Below, one piece after another: positions 1-7,072 of a stretch of DNA of 23,833 nt. The position numbers were made by a program, and so were the translations under genes. Source of the stretch: JAOAIV01 sp038849555 (GTDB taxonomy: Archaea; Thermoproteota; Bathyarchaeia; Bathyarchaeales; Bathycorpusculaceae); the NCBI GenBank assembly GCA_038849555.1, contig JAWCMT010000025.1, forward strand, positions 1-23,833, written 5' to 3'. Position 1 is the first letter of the stretch. Each line of letters begins with the position of its first letter. The notes beneath the pieces are model-generated. The model did not search any database. It was given only the letters and a program-made list of their open reading frames with translations, and was not told the origin of the DNA.

Positions 1-120
1 AGCGCCAAGCTCAGCGGTTGGGCGGGCCACCCCTACGGGTTCCACGTGCACTGCCCACGGTGCGGTGCCACCGTCGCCCAGTTCGTCAAGAAACAGCTTG
101 ATGGGGGCGAAGGCAGTTAA
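1..120 (+). CDS. C-terminal fragment of an unidentified protein with a zinc-knuckle motif (5' end outside window)
   Basis: An open frame enters from the left edge and ends at a TAA at 118-120, giving the last 39 residues of a protein. The visible part contains one CPRCG knuckle, which is usually half of a zinc ribbon; the partner cysteines would lie upstream or be absent. The tail is short, lysine- and glycine-rich. The segment is 65% G+C (78 of 120 bases), and 31 of 39 sense codons end in G or C. This is far above the AT-leaning genes that follow, so the frame looks truly coding but of different codon habit. I do not recognise the family. The composition could mean transferred DNA on the 3' side of the adjacent tRNA gene. 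Confidence 0.55.
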   Translation, partial: SAKLSGWAGHPYGFHVHCPRCGATVAQFVKKQLDGGEGS

Positions 121-300
121 AGTGAAAAAGCGCGGCTTACTGCCCTTACTTAAAGGTGGGTTCTGGTGGACATGTTCGGAGAGCATGTTAAGGGCTTTGT
201 GCTGGAGGTTGTCTTTACGAAGCACATACAACGCCTAGCTGAAAATTGCAATCGCCAGAAAGTGTGCAAGATATGTTGGCGGCGCCTTTTGAGTTGGCAG
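121..300. other. Intergenic stretch with no supported gene
   Basis: This lies between the partial gene and the tRNA. It holds one copy of the 10-mer acttaaaggt at 148-157. A plus-strand open frame crosses it from about 163, but that frame runs straight on through the antisense strand of the tRNA, so I do not call it. Nothing else is evident. Confidence 0.5.
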
Positions 301-425
301 TGGTGGGGTAGCTGGGATTTGAACCCAGGATCGCCAACGCCCCAGGCTGGTATCCTAAACCAAGCTAGACGACTACCCCGCAACTTAAAGGTAAAATTAT
401 TACGGCTCTAATAAAACTTAAAGGT
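148..425. repeat. Three copies of the 10-mer acttaaaggt flanking the tRNA gene
   Basis: Exact copies lie at 148-157, 383-392 and 416-425, all in the same orientation; the last two are 33 bases apart and sit just upstream of the tRNA on its own strand. Read on the minus strand the word is acctttaagt, which resembles an archaeal TATA-like core (TTTAAG). The spacing from the tRNA 5' end (4 and 37 bases) does not fit a single promoter well, so the role is uncertain. Confidence 0.4.
301..379 (-). tRNA. tRNA-Pro (anticodon GGG), CCA end encoded
   Basis: On the minus strand the sequence folds as a complete cloverleaf. The acceptor stem GGGGTAG (379-373) pairs with CTACCCC (311-305). A four-pair D stem encloses a loop with the conserved GG. 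The anticodon stem CCAGC/GTTGG encloses the loop CTGGGGC, placing GGG at 343-341 after the invariant U33, so it reads proline CCC/CCU codons. The T arm is CTGGG-TTCAAAT-CCCAG. The discriminator is A (304), and CCA is encoded at 303-301. No intron is visible. A T-rich box (TTTTAT on the minus strand, about 411-416) lies roughly 32-37 bases upstream and could be the TATA element. Confidence 0.95.
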
Positions 426-530
426 TCTGTGCCAGCAAAAAGCTTGAACAGAAAGGGCTGGCAAAGCTGACTGCTAATTCTGATTTTGAATTCATAAACG
501 CTATCCATTAATTGTGCCTAAACGTGCGTT

Positions 531-938
531 ATGGTTCCGCGCAACACAAGCGAAAAGGCTCTGCCGCTTGCGTCCACTTGGACTCTGTTATGCATAGCCA
601 CTGCGGTTTCTTTAGCTACTGTGGCTTGGATAAACGGCTTGCCAGAAACGAGCCTTTATAGCGAGAATTTGCAGGTTACGGACTATCAGTGGGGACCAAA
701 CTGCGCATATGTTGACGTTACATTATACAACAATGGCACGCAGACTGCGCTGTTGAGAAGTGTTAAAGTAAACGCTAAGCCCGCTACAGTTGTCTATATC
801 GCTGGATCGAGCCAAATTGGCATAGGAGAATCAGTGATTCTGCGTGTAGCCACTGCTTTTGCGCGGGCAGTAATATATCAGATAGTTTTTCAGACGGCGA
901 AAGGCAACAGTTTTGTTTGTACAGCAGTTGCAGAGTAA
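531..938 (+). CDS. Membrane-anchored hypothetical protein with an extracytoplasmic beta-rich domain
   Basis: A 135-residue protein starting at ATG. Residues about 16-35 form one hydrophobic helix (WTLLCIATAVSLATVAWI) preceded by a short charged N-terminus, like an uncleaved signal anchor. The rest (about 40-135) alternates short hydrophobic and polar segments typical of a beta sandwich, with NGT glycosylation-type sequons and two cysteines (around 58 and 130) that could form a disulfide outside the cell. The layout resembles small archaeal pilin-like or surface-domain proteins, but I do not recognise the family. It stands alone: the next gene, ilvC, begins about 170 bases later with its own promoter region. 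Confidence 0.6.
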   Translation: MVPRNTSEKALPLASTWTLLCIATAVSLATVAWINGLPETSLYSENLQVTDYQWGPNCAYVDVTLYNNGTQTALLRSVKVNAKPATVVYIAGSSQIGIGESVILRVATAFARAVIYQIVFQTAKGNSFVCTAVAE

Positions 939-1054
939 GGATTCAGCCATCTTAGGTAAGCAATCATCGGTAAAAGGCGGCGTTTGACGTTGCTGAACCG
1001 CATGGTTGAAGGTAAGAAAGCTTTACGGTTGCGACGCTGCCATTGTGCGTGTGA

Positions 1055-1073
1055 AAGTAATTCTTAATTACTT
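1055..1073 (+). promoter_or_regulatory. 19-bp palindrome in the ilvC promoter region, candidate operator
   Basis: AAGTAATT-ctt-AATTACTT is a perfect eight-pair inverted repeat with a three-base centre, ending 38 bases before the chosen ilvC start. The AT-rich core overlaps the place where a TATA box for ilvC would sit. Archaeal Lrp/AsnC-family regulators, which often govern branched-chain amino acid genes, bind short AT-rich palindromes of this kind. The regulator itself is not in the window. Confidence 0.45.
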
Positions 1074-1111
1074 CATGTGTGTCTCATACCACTGGATTCG
1101 AGGAATCAGCC

Positions 1112-2179
1112 ATGGTGGAATTAGACTTTGGTGGTGTAAAAGAACACGTTGTCACAAGGCAAGAGTTTCCTGTGGAAAAAGCCCGGAAAATATTGAAAGA
1201 CGAAGTTGTCGTTTCGCTTGGGTATGGGATTCAAGGTCGCGCGCAATCGTTAAACATGCGCGATAACGGCATAAACGTGATCATTGGACAGGAAAGCACG
1301 GGCGTGCACAAAGCATATTATGACTTGGCATTGCAAGACGGCTGGGTGCCTGGGAAAAACTTGTTTCCCATGGAGGAAGCTGCGAAACGTGGAACCATCA
1401 AGATGTATCTGCTGACTGACGCGGGACAGCGGGAAATGTGGCCGGTCATCAAGAAAACGTTGAAGGAAGGCGACGCGCTTTACTTTTCACACGGGTTCTC
1501 AATAGTTTACAAGGATCAAACAGGCGTGGTTCCGCCAAAGAATATTGACGTGATATTGGTTGCGCCGAAAGGCTCTGGAACATCCGTTAGGCGGAATTTC
1601 CTAGATGGAAGCGGCATAAACAGCAGCTACGCCGTTTACCAAGACTATACGGGCAGGGCAGAAGACCGCACTAAAGCCATTGGAATAGCCATTGGTTCAG
1701 GCTATCTTTTCCCCACCACGTTCGAGAAAGAAGTTTACAGCGACTTGACTGGCGAGCGCGGAGTTTTGATGGGCGCCATAGCTGGGATAATGGAAGCGCA
1801 ATACTACACGTTGCGAGCGCATGGGCATAGCCCAAGCGAGGCTTTCAACGAGACTGTGGAGGAGCTTACGCAGAGCCTGATACGCTTGGTTGACGAGAAC
1901 GGCATGGATTGGATGTACGCCAACTGCAGCGAAACCGCACGCATCGGCGCGTTACGATGGAAGGAGCGATTCCGAGATTGCACAATGCCTTTGTTTGAGT
2001 CGCTTTATGAGCTGGTAGCCTCAGGCGAAGAGACGCGGATTGTGCTTGAAAAAAGTCAAGCGCCAGATTACAGGCAGAAACTTGCCGAAGAATTAGCCGC
2101 AATGGGCAATTCGGAAATGTGGCGTGCAGGCGCAACAGTGCGCTCGTTAAGACCGAAAAAGCCGAAGGCAACCGAATAA
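1112..2179 (+). CDS. ilvC: Ketol-acid reductoisomerase, Bacteroidota/fungal-like short form
   Basis: This enzyme catalyses the second common step of valine, leucine and isoleucine synthesis: Mg-dependent isomerisation and NAD(P)H reduction of acetolactate or acetohydroxybutyrate. The N-terminal Rossmann domain has the dinucleotide loop GYGIQGRAQ, followed by DGWVPGKNLF, the catalytic-region YFSHGF and ILVAPKGSG. The C-terminal knotted domain carries the metal ligands in SDLTGERG and NETVEELTQS. At 355 residues it has class I length. I prefer ATG 1112 because GAGGAA lies seven bases upstream; a GTG at 1079 would add 11 residues unlike the family. Many phrases (DGWVPGKNLF, GINSSYAVYQD, ENGMDWMYANCS) recall Bacteroidota and yeast Ilv5 enzymes rather than common archaeal ones. 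No other ilv or leu genes are adjacent. Confidence 0.96.
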   Translation: MVELDFGGVKEHVVTRQEFPVEKARKILKDEVVVSLGYGIQGRAQSLNMRDNGINVIIGQESTGVHKAYYDLALQDGWVPGKNLFPMEEAAKRGTIKMYLLTDAGQREMWPVIKKTLKEGDALYFSHGFSIVYKDQTGVVPPKNIDVILVAPKGSGTSVRRNFLDGSGINSSYAVYQDYTGRAEDRTKAIGIAIGSGYLFPTTFEKEVYSDLTGERGVLMGAIAGIMEAQYYTLRAHGHSPSEAFNETVEELTQSLIRLVDENGMDWMYANCSETARIGALRWKERFRDCTMPLFESLYELVASGEETRIVLEKSQAPDYRQKLAEELAAMGNSEMWRAGATVRSLRPKKPKATE

Positions 2180-2195
2180 ACGCTACAAATCCATA

Positions 2196-2272
2196 ACCCA
2201 GTTTTCTTTCCTGTTTTCTTGGAATATTCTGAAATTTGGAATTTCTAAAAACCGCTGGAAACTAAAAAACGC
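2196..2272. terminator. Convergent T-tract termination region between ilvC and eL38
   Basis: The plus strand carries gttttctttcctgttttctt (2201-2220) just after ilvC. The minus strand, after the eL38 stop, carries T6 and T5 runs (plus-strand aaaaaa and aaaaa within 2246-2267). Archaeal RNA polymerase terminates at such T-rich non-template tracts, and the two genes face each other here. No strong hairpin is needed or seen. Confidence 0.4.
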
Positions 2273-2467
2273 TTATAGCTCTTTGATTTCGCATTTGAGC
2301 TTCTTAATAATTTCCTCTGCCTTTAGCGGCTCCACCTTCAAAGTGTAAAGCCTACTTGGCGTACGAAGCTTAAGCTTCACGGCATCCTTAAGCCGCTTAA
2401 CAGCGCAGTATTTTGCCTTGGCGCTCATTGCCACAAATTTTTCTGCGTCAAAGATTTCAGCAGGCAT
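2273..2467 (-). CDS. rpl38e: Large ribosomal subunit protein eL38
   Basis: A 64-residue basic protein matching the archaeal/eukaryotic L38e pattern: an MPxEI start, a short helix, then VKRLKDAVKLKLRT, a central LYTLKV strand, a KAEEIIKKLK helix and the terminal KEL. L38e is a small two-layer protein of the large ribosomal subunit found in eukaryotes and several TACK archaea but not in most Euryarchaeota, so it is a useful lineage marker. The gene is monocistronic and convergent with ilvC. A possible TATA-like ataaaag lies on the minus strand about 45 bases upstream of the ATG. Confidence 0.9.
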   Translation of the reverse strand: MPAEIFDAEKFVAMSAKAKYCAVKRLKDAVKLKLRTPSRLYTLKVEPLKAEEIIKKLKCEIKEL

Positions 2468-2627
2468 ATGCTCACCTTCACATTAGACGCTTTCATGGAA
2501 AGCTAGGCGGCTTTTATCTGTTTTGGTATCAAAAAGCGACTAAACAGTTATTTTCAGCAAATATCCCACGCTACATCGACAGCGGGCATTGGAAAGTCAC
2601 GTTGACCCCACTAAAAGAAGGCGGTTT

Positions 2628-3062
2628 TCATCTTTTCTTTTTTCCGACTTCTAAGGTTTCATAAGGCTTCTTGACTTTCTGAATTGGCACTTCGCGGTTC
2701 ACATAAAGCGTGTCTCCAACGAAAAGAACAGAAGTCGGTGTTAAACCGCGAATTCTTGCGTTTTGATGCGCGAAAATAATATTGCCGCCCAAATCGATGA
2801 TGCAACTATTGCCTTTAGCTTCGACCCAACATTCATAGGCCCATACGATGCAAGCATCATCCGCCTCAACTATGCAGCCAGCTAGTTGCCTTTCTTCTTT
2901 TCCCTTAACAATAATTCTTTGCGCTTTCGGGTTAGCCTTTACACGCCCTTTTGAGACGAAGCAGGCGCCATGCCATAAAACGCCACGCTCGTCAACCACA
3001 GCATAGGTTTTTTCAGAGAACGTTATAGGCTTCCCACAAGGACAGACTTCAGTTTTATCCAT
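2628..3062 (-). CDS. Unknown 144-residue protein with an N-terminal zinc-finger-like motif
   Basis: The N-terminus has CPCGKPI at about residues 7-13 and HGACF at about 31-35, separated by strands like those of a LIM- or treble-clef-type zinc finger (C-x-C, then H-x-x-C). The following 100 residues look beta-rich, with DLGGNIIFAHQNARIRGL and FVGDTLYVNREV, ending in a basic KKKR tail. No signal peptide or membrane helix is visible, so it is probably cytoplasmic. I do not recognise the family. It is a single gene between eL38 and the protease operon, both read on the same strand but too distant (160 and about 250 bases) to be one obvious transcript. Confidence 0.6.
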   Translation of the reverse strand: MDKTEVCPCGKPITFSEKTYAVVDERGVLWHGACFVSKGRVKANPKAQRIIVKGKEERQLAGCIVEADDACIVWAYECWVEAKGNSCIIDLGGNIIFAHQNARIRGLTPTSVLFVGDTLYVNREVPIQKVKKPYETLEVGKKKR

Positions 3063-3310
3063 ACATGCTAAACCCTTTCAAAGTGCTTTTACATATGAGC
3101 CTCGCATTTTGTTTTAGACTTACAGATAGCGGTTAAATGGATTTTTCAGAATTTCTGCACATTTAGACCCAAATTTAATCTCTCTCGAAACAAGACGGAA
3201 AACATTCTTGGCTAACTGTCAGTATAGCCTGTTTAAAGGATCAAGTTGAGTAAAAAGTAAATTGAACTGTCTAATGAAGCTGAATGGAGGTCATTTGTAA
3301 ACTCTGTTAA

Positions 3311-4531
3311 CTATGGCCTTGCTGCCAACTTTAGCAGCACATTCAAAGTTTGATTGCCTCGCACAATCGTTACTTCAATTGTCTCGCCAGGCAAAGTGTA
3401 TTCCTCCAGAAAAGTTGAAAGATCATCTATTCCCCGTATTCTCGTGCCATTTATCGCGATTATTATGTCGCCGCCAATTGCCACAGATTCGCCAGCAACT
3501 GAAACAATACGGGAACCGCCACGTAAGCCTGCTTCGGCCGCTGGACCCGCATTGGCAACTTGGGCGATCAGCCAGCCGTATGTCACGTTAACGCCCATTG
3601 CTTTGGCTATTTCATACGTCATATCTGTTCCTGAAGCACCTATCCATGAATGATTGTTATAAGAGCCGTTCTTAACCAGAGAATCAAGTTCGCGCAGTAC
3701 CGTGCTTGAGGGAATAGCAAAACCTAAGCCTTCAGAATCACTTAGAATTGCTGTGGTTATGCCGATTACTTGGCCTTGATAGTTCAAAAGCGGCCCGCCA
3801 GAGTTGCCTGGGTTTATGGGTGCGGTCATCTGTATTACGTTTGCTATTGGATAGCCACCGGACATTTCTTCAGTAATTGTTCTACCCAAAGCGCTGACTA
3901 TGCCGGTAGTCATTGAGCCCGCTAAACCGTAGGGGCTGCCGACGGCTATTACTGGGTCGCCAACGTTTAATGATGCAGAACTGACTATTTCTAGGGGTTT
4001 GCATTCGCTTTCTGGCTCGTTTGTCCTAAGCACTGCGAGGTCAGCGTAGGGGTCAGAGCCGATGACTGTAGCGTCATAGGCGTTGCCGTTTATGAAAGTT
4101 ACAGTGATGTTAACTGCATCTTGAACCACATGATAGTTTGTGATAACGATTATCTGCCCTGAATGATTGTAGATGAAGCCTGAGCCTTGAACCTGCGAGT
4201 AATAGGGACGGAGAAAAATGTCATATTGCATCAGCAAGCCGCGAATTACGACAACCGAGTCTCTAACTTCTTGGTAAAGTTGTGCAAGCGATGCGTTCTC
4301 GCCGAGTATAAAGACGTTATCACCTGATGTTGCGCTTGGTGTCCCTTGAGAAGCAATGAGCTGCCTTTGAAGCGTAGAAACCTGATTTTGCAGATCACTT
4401 ATGCGCTGTGTCAGAGACAGGTTACTTAACGCGGCGCCCATTAAACCTCCTGCTAAAAGGCTGCACAGTAGAACAGCCACAACGAACCTAGTGGAATATT
4501 GATGGATTTCAGTTTTCTGTTCAGTCTCCAT
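3311..4531 (-). CDS. Membrane-anchored HtrA/DegP-like serine protease with PDZ domain
   Basis: From ATG 4531 the protein has 406 residues. One transmembrane helix (about 15-35) anchors it, followed by a short coiled coil (about 38-60), placing the protease outside the cell. The chymotrypsin-like domain shows the full triad: His134 in TNYHVV, Asp164 in DPYADLAV and Ser244 in NPGNSGGP. A PDZ domain spans about 297-402. HtrA proteins degrade or refold damaged envelope proteins and can cut specific partners. The gene overlaps the upstream ABC ATPase gene, so it belongs to one operon with the transporter. A GTG at 4540 and an ATG at 4534 are alternatives; GGTGA lies best placed for 4531. A PDZ-less paralogue lies at 7171-8211. 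Confidence 0.92.
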   Translation of the reverse strand: METEQKTEIHQYSTRFVVAVLLCSLLAGGLMGAALSNLSLTQRISDLQNQVSTLQRQLIASQGTPSATSGDNVFILGENASLAQLYQEVRDSVVVIRGLLMQYDIFLRPYYSQVQGSGFIYNHSGQIIVITNYHVVQDAVNITVTFINGNAYDATVIGSDPYADLAVLRTNEPESECKPLEIVSSASLNVGDPVIAVGSPYGLAGSMTTGIVSALGRTITEEMSGGYPIANVIQMTAPINPGNSGGPLLNYQGQVIGITTAILSDSEGLGFAIPSSTVLRELDSLVKNGSYNNHSWIGASGTDMTYEIAKAMGVNVTYGWLIAQVANAGPAAEAGLRGGSRIVSVAGESVAIGGDIIIAINGTRIRGIDDLSTFLEEYTLPGETIEVTIVRGNQTLNVLLKLAARP

Positions 4532-5330
4532 CATCGTCACCTTGATATCGCAGTTTTTTCTTACAAGAGGGACATACAGCGTCGTCAGCTTGGATTTTGC
4601 CGCCGCAGAAGGGGCACATAAGCTTCTTTTTCACCAAATGCAGTCCCTGTTTCTCTTTTGTTATTTTTCCATCGTTCAAAAAGAGTAACCGCTCCGTTTG
4701 AGAAGCCACATGGCTATCATGAGTAACCATTATTATGGTGGTCCCTTGATTAATGTTGAGGTTAGCAAGTAGCCGTACAATTTCATATTTGTTTTTAGCA
4801 TCCAAATTTCCTGTAGGCTCGTCAGCAAGAATCAAAGCAGGATTATTCGCCAGCGCTCTTGCAATTGCCACTCGCTGCTGCTCGCCAGCGCTAAGACGCT
4901 GAGGCCTATGCTCTTCCCTTCCAGAGAGACCGACCATCGACAAGAGTTCGCTGGCTAGCTGTCTACGCTCAGCTTTAGACAATTTTCGGCTTTCCATGGG
5001 TAATTCCACATTCTCCCGTGCATTCAGATAAGGCAGCAAATTAAAAGTTTGGAAAACGAACCCGATCTTGCTACCGCGTATTTTGTATAGCTCTTTTTCA
5101 GGCAAACTTGCAATATCAACCCCGTCCAGCAGAACCCTTCCTGCAGTTGGCTTGTCAAGGCAGCCCAAGATGTTCAACAGTGTGGTCTTGCCTGAGCCAG
5201 ACGGCCCCATTATCGCAACAAACTCGCCTTTATTCACTTGAAGATTCACGTTGCAAAGGGCTTGCACGTTGCGCTTGCCAAGCAAGTAAGTTTTTGATAA
5301 ATTTTCAAGTTTCAATACTGCCTCATTCAT
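4521..5330 (-). CDS. ABC transporter ATP-binding subunit (MacB/LolD type) with C-terminal zinc ribbon
   Basis: A 269-residue nucleotide-binding subunit that powers the permease encoded just upstream. Motifs in order: Walker A GPSGSGKT (42-49), Q-loop Gln94, signature LSAGEQQR (146-153; the usual form is LSGGQQQR), Walker B LILADEP (166-172) with the catalytic Glu171, D-loop NLDA and switch His204 in VTHD. After the normal end near residue 230 comes an added zinc ribbon, CPFC (239-242) and CPSC (253-256), and an acidic tail. Such a ribbon is not part of the standard LolD/MacB ATPase. The start overlaps the permease end by 8 bases and the end overlaps the htrA start, showing tight translational coupling. 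Confidence 0.94.
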   Translation of the reverse strand: MNEAVLKLENLSKTYLLGKRNVQALCNVNLQVNKGEFVAIMGPSGSGKTTLLNILGCLDKPTAGRVLLDGVDIASLPEKELYKIRGSKIGFVFQTFNLLPYLNARENVELPMESRKLSKAERRQLASELLSMVGLSGREEHRPQRLSAGEQQRVAIARALANNPALILADEPTGNLDAKNKYEIVRLLANLNINQGTTIIMVTHDSHVASQTERLLFLNDGKITKEKQGLHLVKKKLMCPFCGGKIQADDAVCPSCKKKLRYQGDDDGD

Positions 5331-6762
5331 ATCTCATTGCCTCCGCTGGTTTTGTTCTCGCTGCACGCCACGCGGGATACAAACTACCCAACGCGCCTAG
5401 AAGCGCAGCCACGCCAAGCGCCATCAGTACCAATTCAGGAGTCAAAGCTATAGCGGCTGTTCTAGTGGACACCGATGTTGCGACAGCGCCGCGACCGAGG
5501 TTAACCTGCTGTGTTAAGGTGGGCAGCAATAGCCCGGAGAGAGTTGGCGCAGCAAAACTAGCTACCACGATTCCAACTAAGCCTGCCACCAGACTTAACA
5601 GTACACCTTCAAGCATAAACTGGGTCATCACGGTCCAGTTACTGAAGCCTAATGCTTTAAGCGTGCCAATCTCGCGTGTTCTTTCACGCACAGTGTACAG
5701 CATCACGAACAGAACAATCAAACTTGCCGCTGCAACAGCCACGATTGTAACTTGAATTGCGGTGCCTTGTGTTTGCGCGAGAGTTGCCTCGGCATTAGCT
5801 AAAGCTGTCTCGTAATTTGTTCGCATAGTCTCAAGCTGCTGTAGGCGCTGTTGGCTTGTGATCACGGTGAGCTCTGGATGTAATTCGCTTATAGCGCTTG
5901 CAACGTCATTTACAACATCGCTGGATTCAGCGAACACCGTTAAACCCGTTATGTATCCAACATTATTGGTTAATGATTGCGCGTCAGACAGGTTCATGTA
6001 TAATGTCAACTGGTCTTCAACGCTTGTGGAGCCGTGAATGCCGACAACCAGAAAGGTTTGCCCCAGAAGCTCAATTGTATCGCCAACTCCAGCTTCGAAA
6101 AACGCCGAGTTATTAGCGCTTATGAGAACGACTCCGCTGTCTCCTGCTTGCAGATTTCGCCCGGCAGTGATGTTCGTTGGCAGAATAGGATAGTCATTAA
6201 CAGCGGAAGTTAAGGGAACACCTTCGATTATGTAATCCACGATAAGCCGTGTGAAATTTCGCCCGAACATTTCTATCGTTTGGTTAGTTCCCTGCGAAAC
6301 CGTTAACGTTGGCACAACCGCGGCAACTCCCTCAATTGAGCTAATGTCATAATATAGGCTTTCATTCATTGGAGTTGTTCCGCGGCTACTGAATTGGCCG
6401 CCGCCAAATTGGCCGGGAATGTTGCCTCCTCCAAATGGACCAGACCCAGGGTAGCCGCCAGTGCTAGGAGGTTGAGGCATAGTGCCCATACCGCCAGAGC
6501 TGGGCGGCGCAAAACCAAACCCTTCAAAGCTGGGGGTCAACGTGCACTCTATTTGTGTCAATGTCTGGTTAATTGTTGCTTCTGTCTGAGTGATAACGTT
6601 GCTAAGATTCTGAGTTAAAGCCGAGGTAGATTCTTGATTAGCGGTTACACCTGCTGGAATTGAAACCATAATTGCCATGCAAAAACTCAAGGCAATAATC
6701 ACTAACAAAGCGCGGATTTTGCGCCGCGAGATGTTTCGGACAGCTCTTGATAGGACGCCCAA
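5323..6762 (-). CDS. ABC transporter permease, MacB/FtsX-like, with Gly/Pro-rich extracellular insert
   Basis: A 479-residue permease with one N-terminal transmembrane helix (about 17-38), a large extracellular domain (about 40-330) and three C-terminal helices (about 335-360, 385-415 and 435-460). This is the MacB/FtsX architecture, which moves substrates by transmitting ATPase strokes to an outer domain rather than through a channel. VRERTREIGTLKALG after helix 2 is the typical coupling segment. Residues about 75-130 are a low-complexity Gly/Pro/Ser stretch (GGYPGSGPFGGGNIPG), likely disordered. TTG at 6762 is chosen because the next Met would cut into helix 1, and GGGTGA lies upstream. It is the first gene of the operon with the ATPase and the HtrA protease. 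Confidence 0.92.
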   Translation of the reverse strand: MGVLSRAVRNISRRKIRALLVIIALSFCMAIMVSIPAGVTANQESTSALTQNLSNVITQTEATINQTLTQIECTLTPSFEGFGFAPPSSGGMGTMPQPPSTGGYPGSGPFGGGNIPGQFGGGQFSSRGTTPMNESLYYDISSIEGVAAVVPTLTVSQGTNQTIEMFGRNFTRLIVDYIIEGVPLTSAVNDYPILPTNITAGRNLQAGDSGVVLISANNSAFFEAGVGDTIELLGQTFLVVGIHGSTSVEDQLTLYMNLSDAQSLTNNVGYITGLTVFAESSDVVNDVASAISELHPELTVITSQQRLQQLETMRTNYETALANAEATLAQTQGTAIQVTIVAVAAASLIVLFVMLYTVRERTREIGTLKALGFSNWTVMTQFMLEGVLLSLVAGLVGIVVASFAAPTLSGLLLPTLTQQVNLGRGAVATSVSTRTAAIALTPELVLMALGVAALLGALGSLYPAWRAARTKPAEAMRYE

Positions 6763-6792
6763 CTAGTTCACCCGGTAAGCTATTTCAGAAAA

Positions 6793-6915
6793 AAGCAACC
6801 AAAAAGAGGGATGTTAAAAAACGGTAAGGGGAGCGCTGCTTTGCTTGACGCTATAGGCTTCGCCCGTAATTCTGGATTTATCTGTGTCAGTTAACCAGCC
6901 CCCTTTTTGGTTGCT
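6793..6915. repeat. Long interrupted inverted repeat in the divergent promoter region
   Basis: The left arm agcaaccaaaaagaggg (6794-6810) and the right arm ccccctttttggttgct (6899-6915) are reverse complements with a single mismatch, separated by 88 bases. The left arm begins 32 bases upstream of the permease start, where transcription of that operon probably begins. The pair could be two operator copies bound by one looped regulator, or the two sides of a long leader hairpin. Confidence 0.6.
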
Positions 6916-7054
6916 GAAAGTTGTTGTAAAAATAGAGCATTAAACTGTTTTTCAGAATCATTCCCTAATCTCTACAGAATTTTACAACCTTCAATAATAT
7001 AGCGCGTAAATAAATTTTGAAACAAATTTGGAAAAATCATTAAATAACTATTCG

Positions 7055-7072
7055 CAGCATTTTTTAATGCTG
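7055..7072. promoter_or_regulatory. Short perfect hairpin upstream of second htrA
   Basis: CAGCATT-tttt-AATGCTG forms a seven-pair stem with a four-base loop about 100 bases upstream of the TTG start of the second protease gene. It may be an operator or a leader hairpin; the role is not evident from sequence. Confidence 0.3.

Noticed and set aside
163..411. Plus-strand open frame of about 80 codons starting near GTG 163/ATG 166
   Set aside because: It runs through the full antisense strand of the tRNA-Pro gene, and the part before the tRNA has no recognisable domain; the frame is best explained by chance.
983..1075. Short frames between 938 and ilvC as a possible attenuator leader peptide
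   Set aside because: They lack runs of Ile, Leu or Val codons, and no terminator hairpin follows.
1006..1266. Frame of 86 codons overlapping the ilvC start
   Set aside because: It shares most of its length with ilvC in another frame and has biased composition typical of a shadow; ilvC is certain.
5108..5755. Long plus-strand frame (215 codons) antisense to the ABC transporter genes
   Set aside because: The opposite strand encodes an ATPase and permease with full motifs; the frame shows no domain features of its own.
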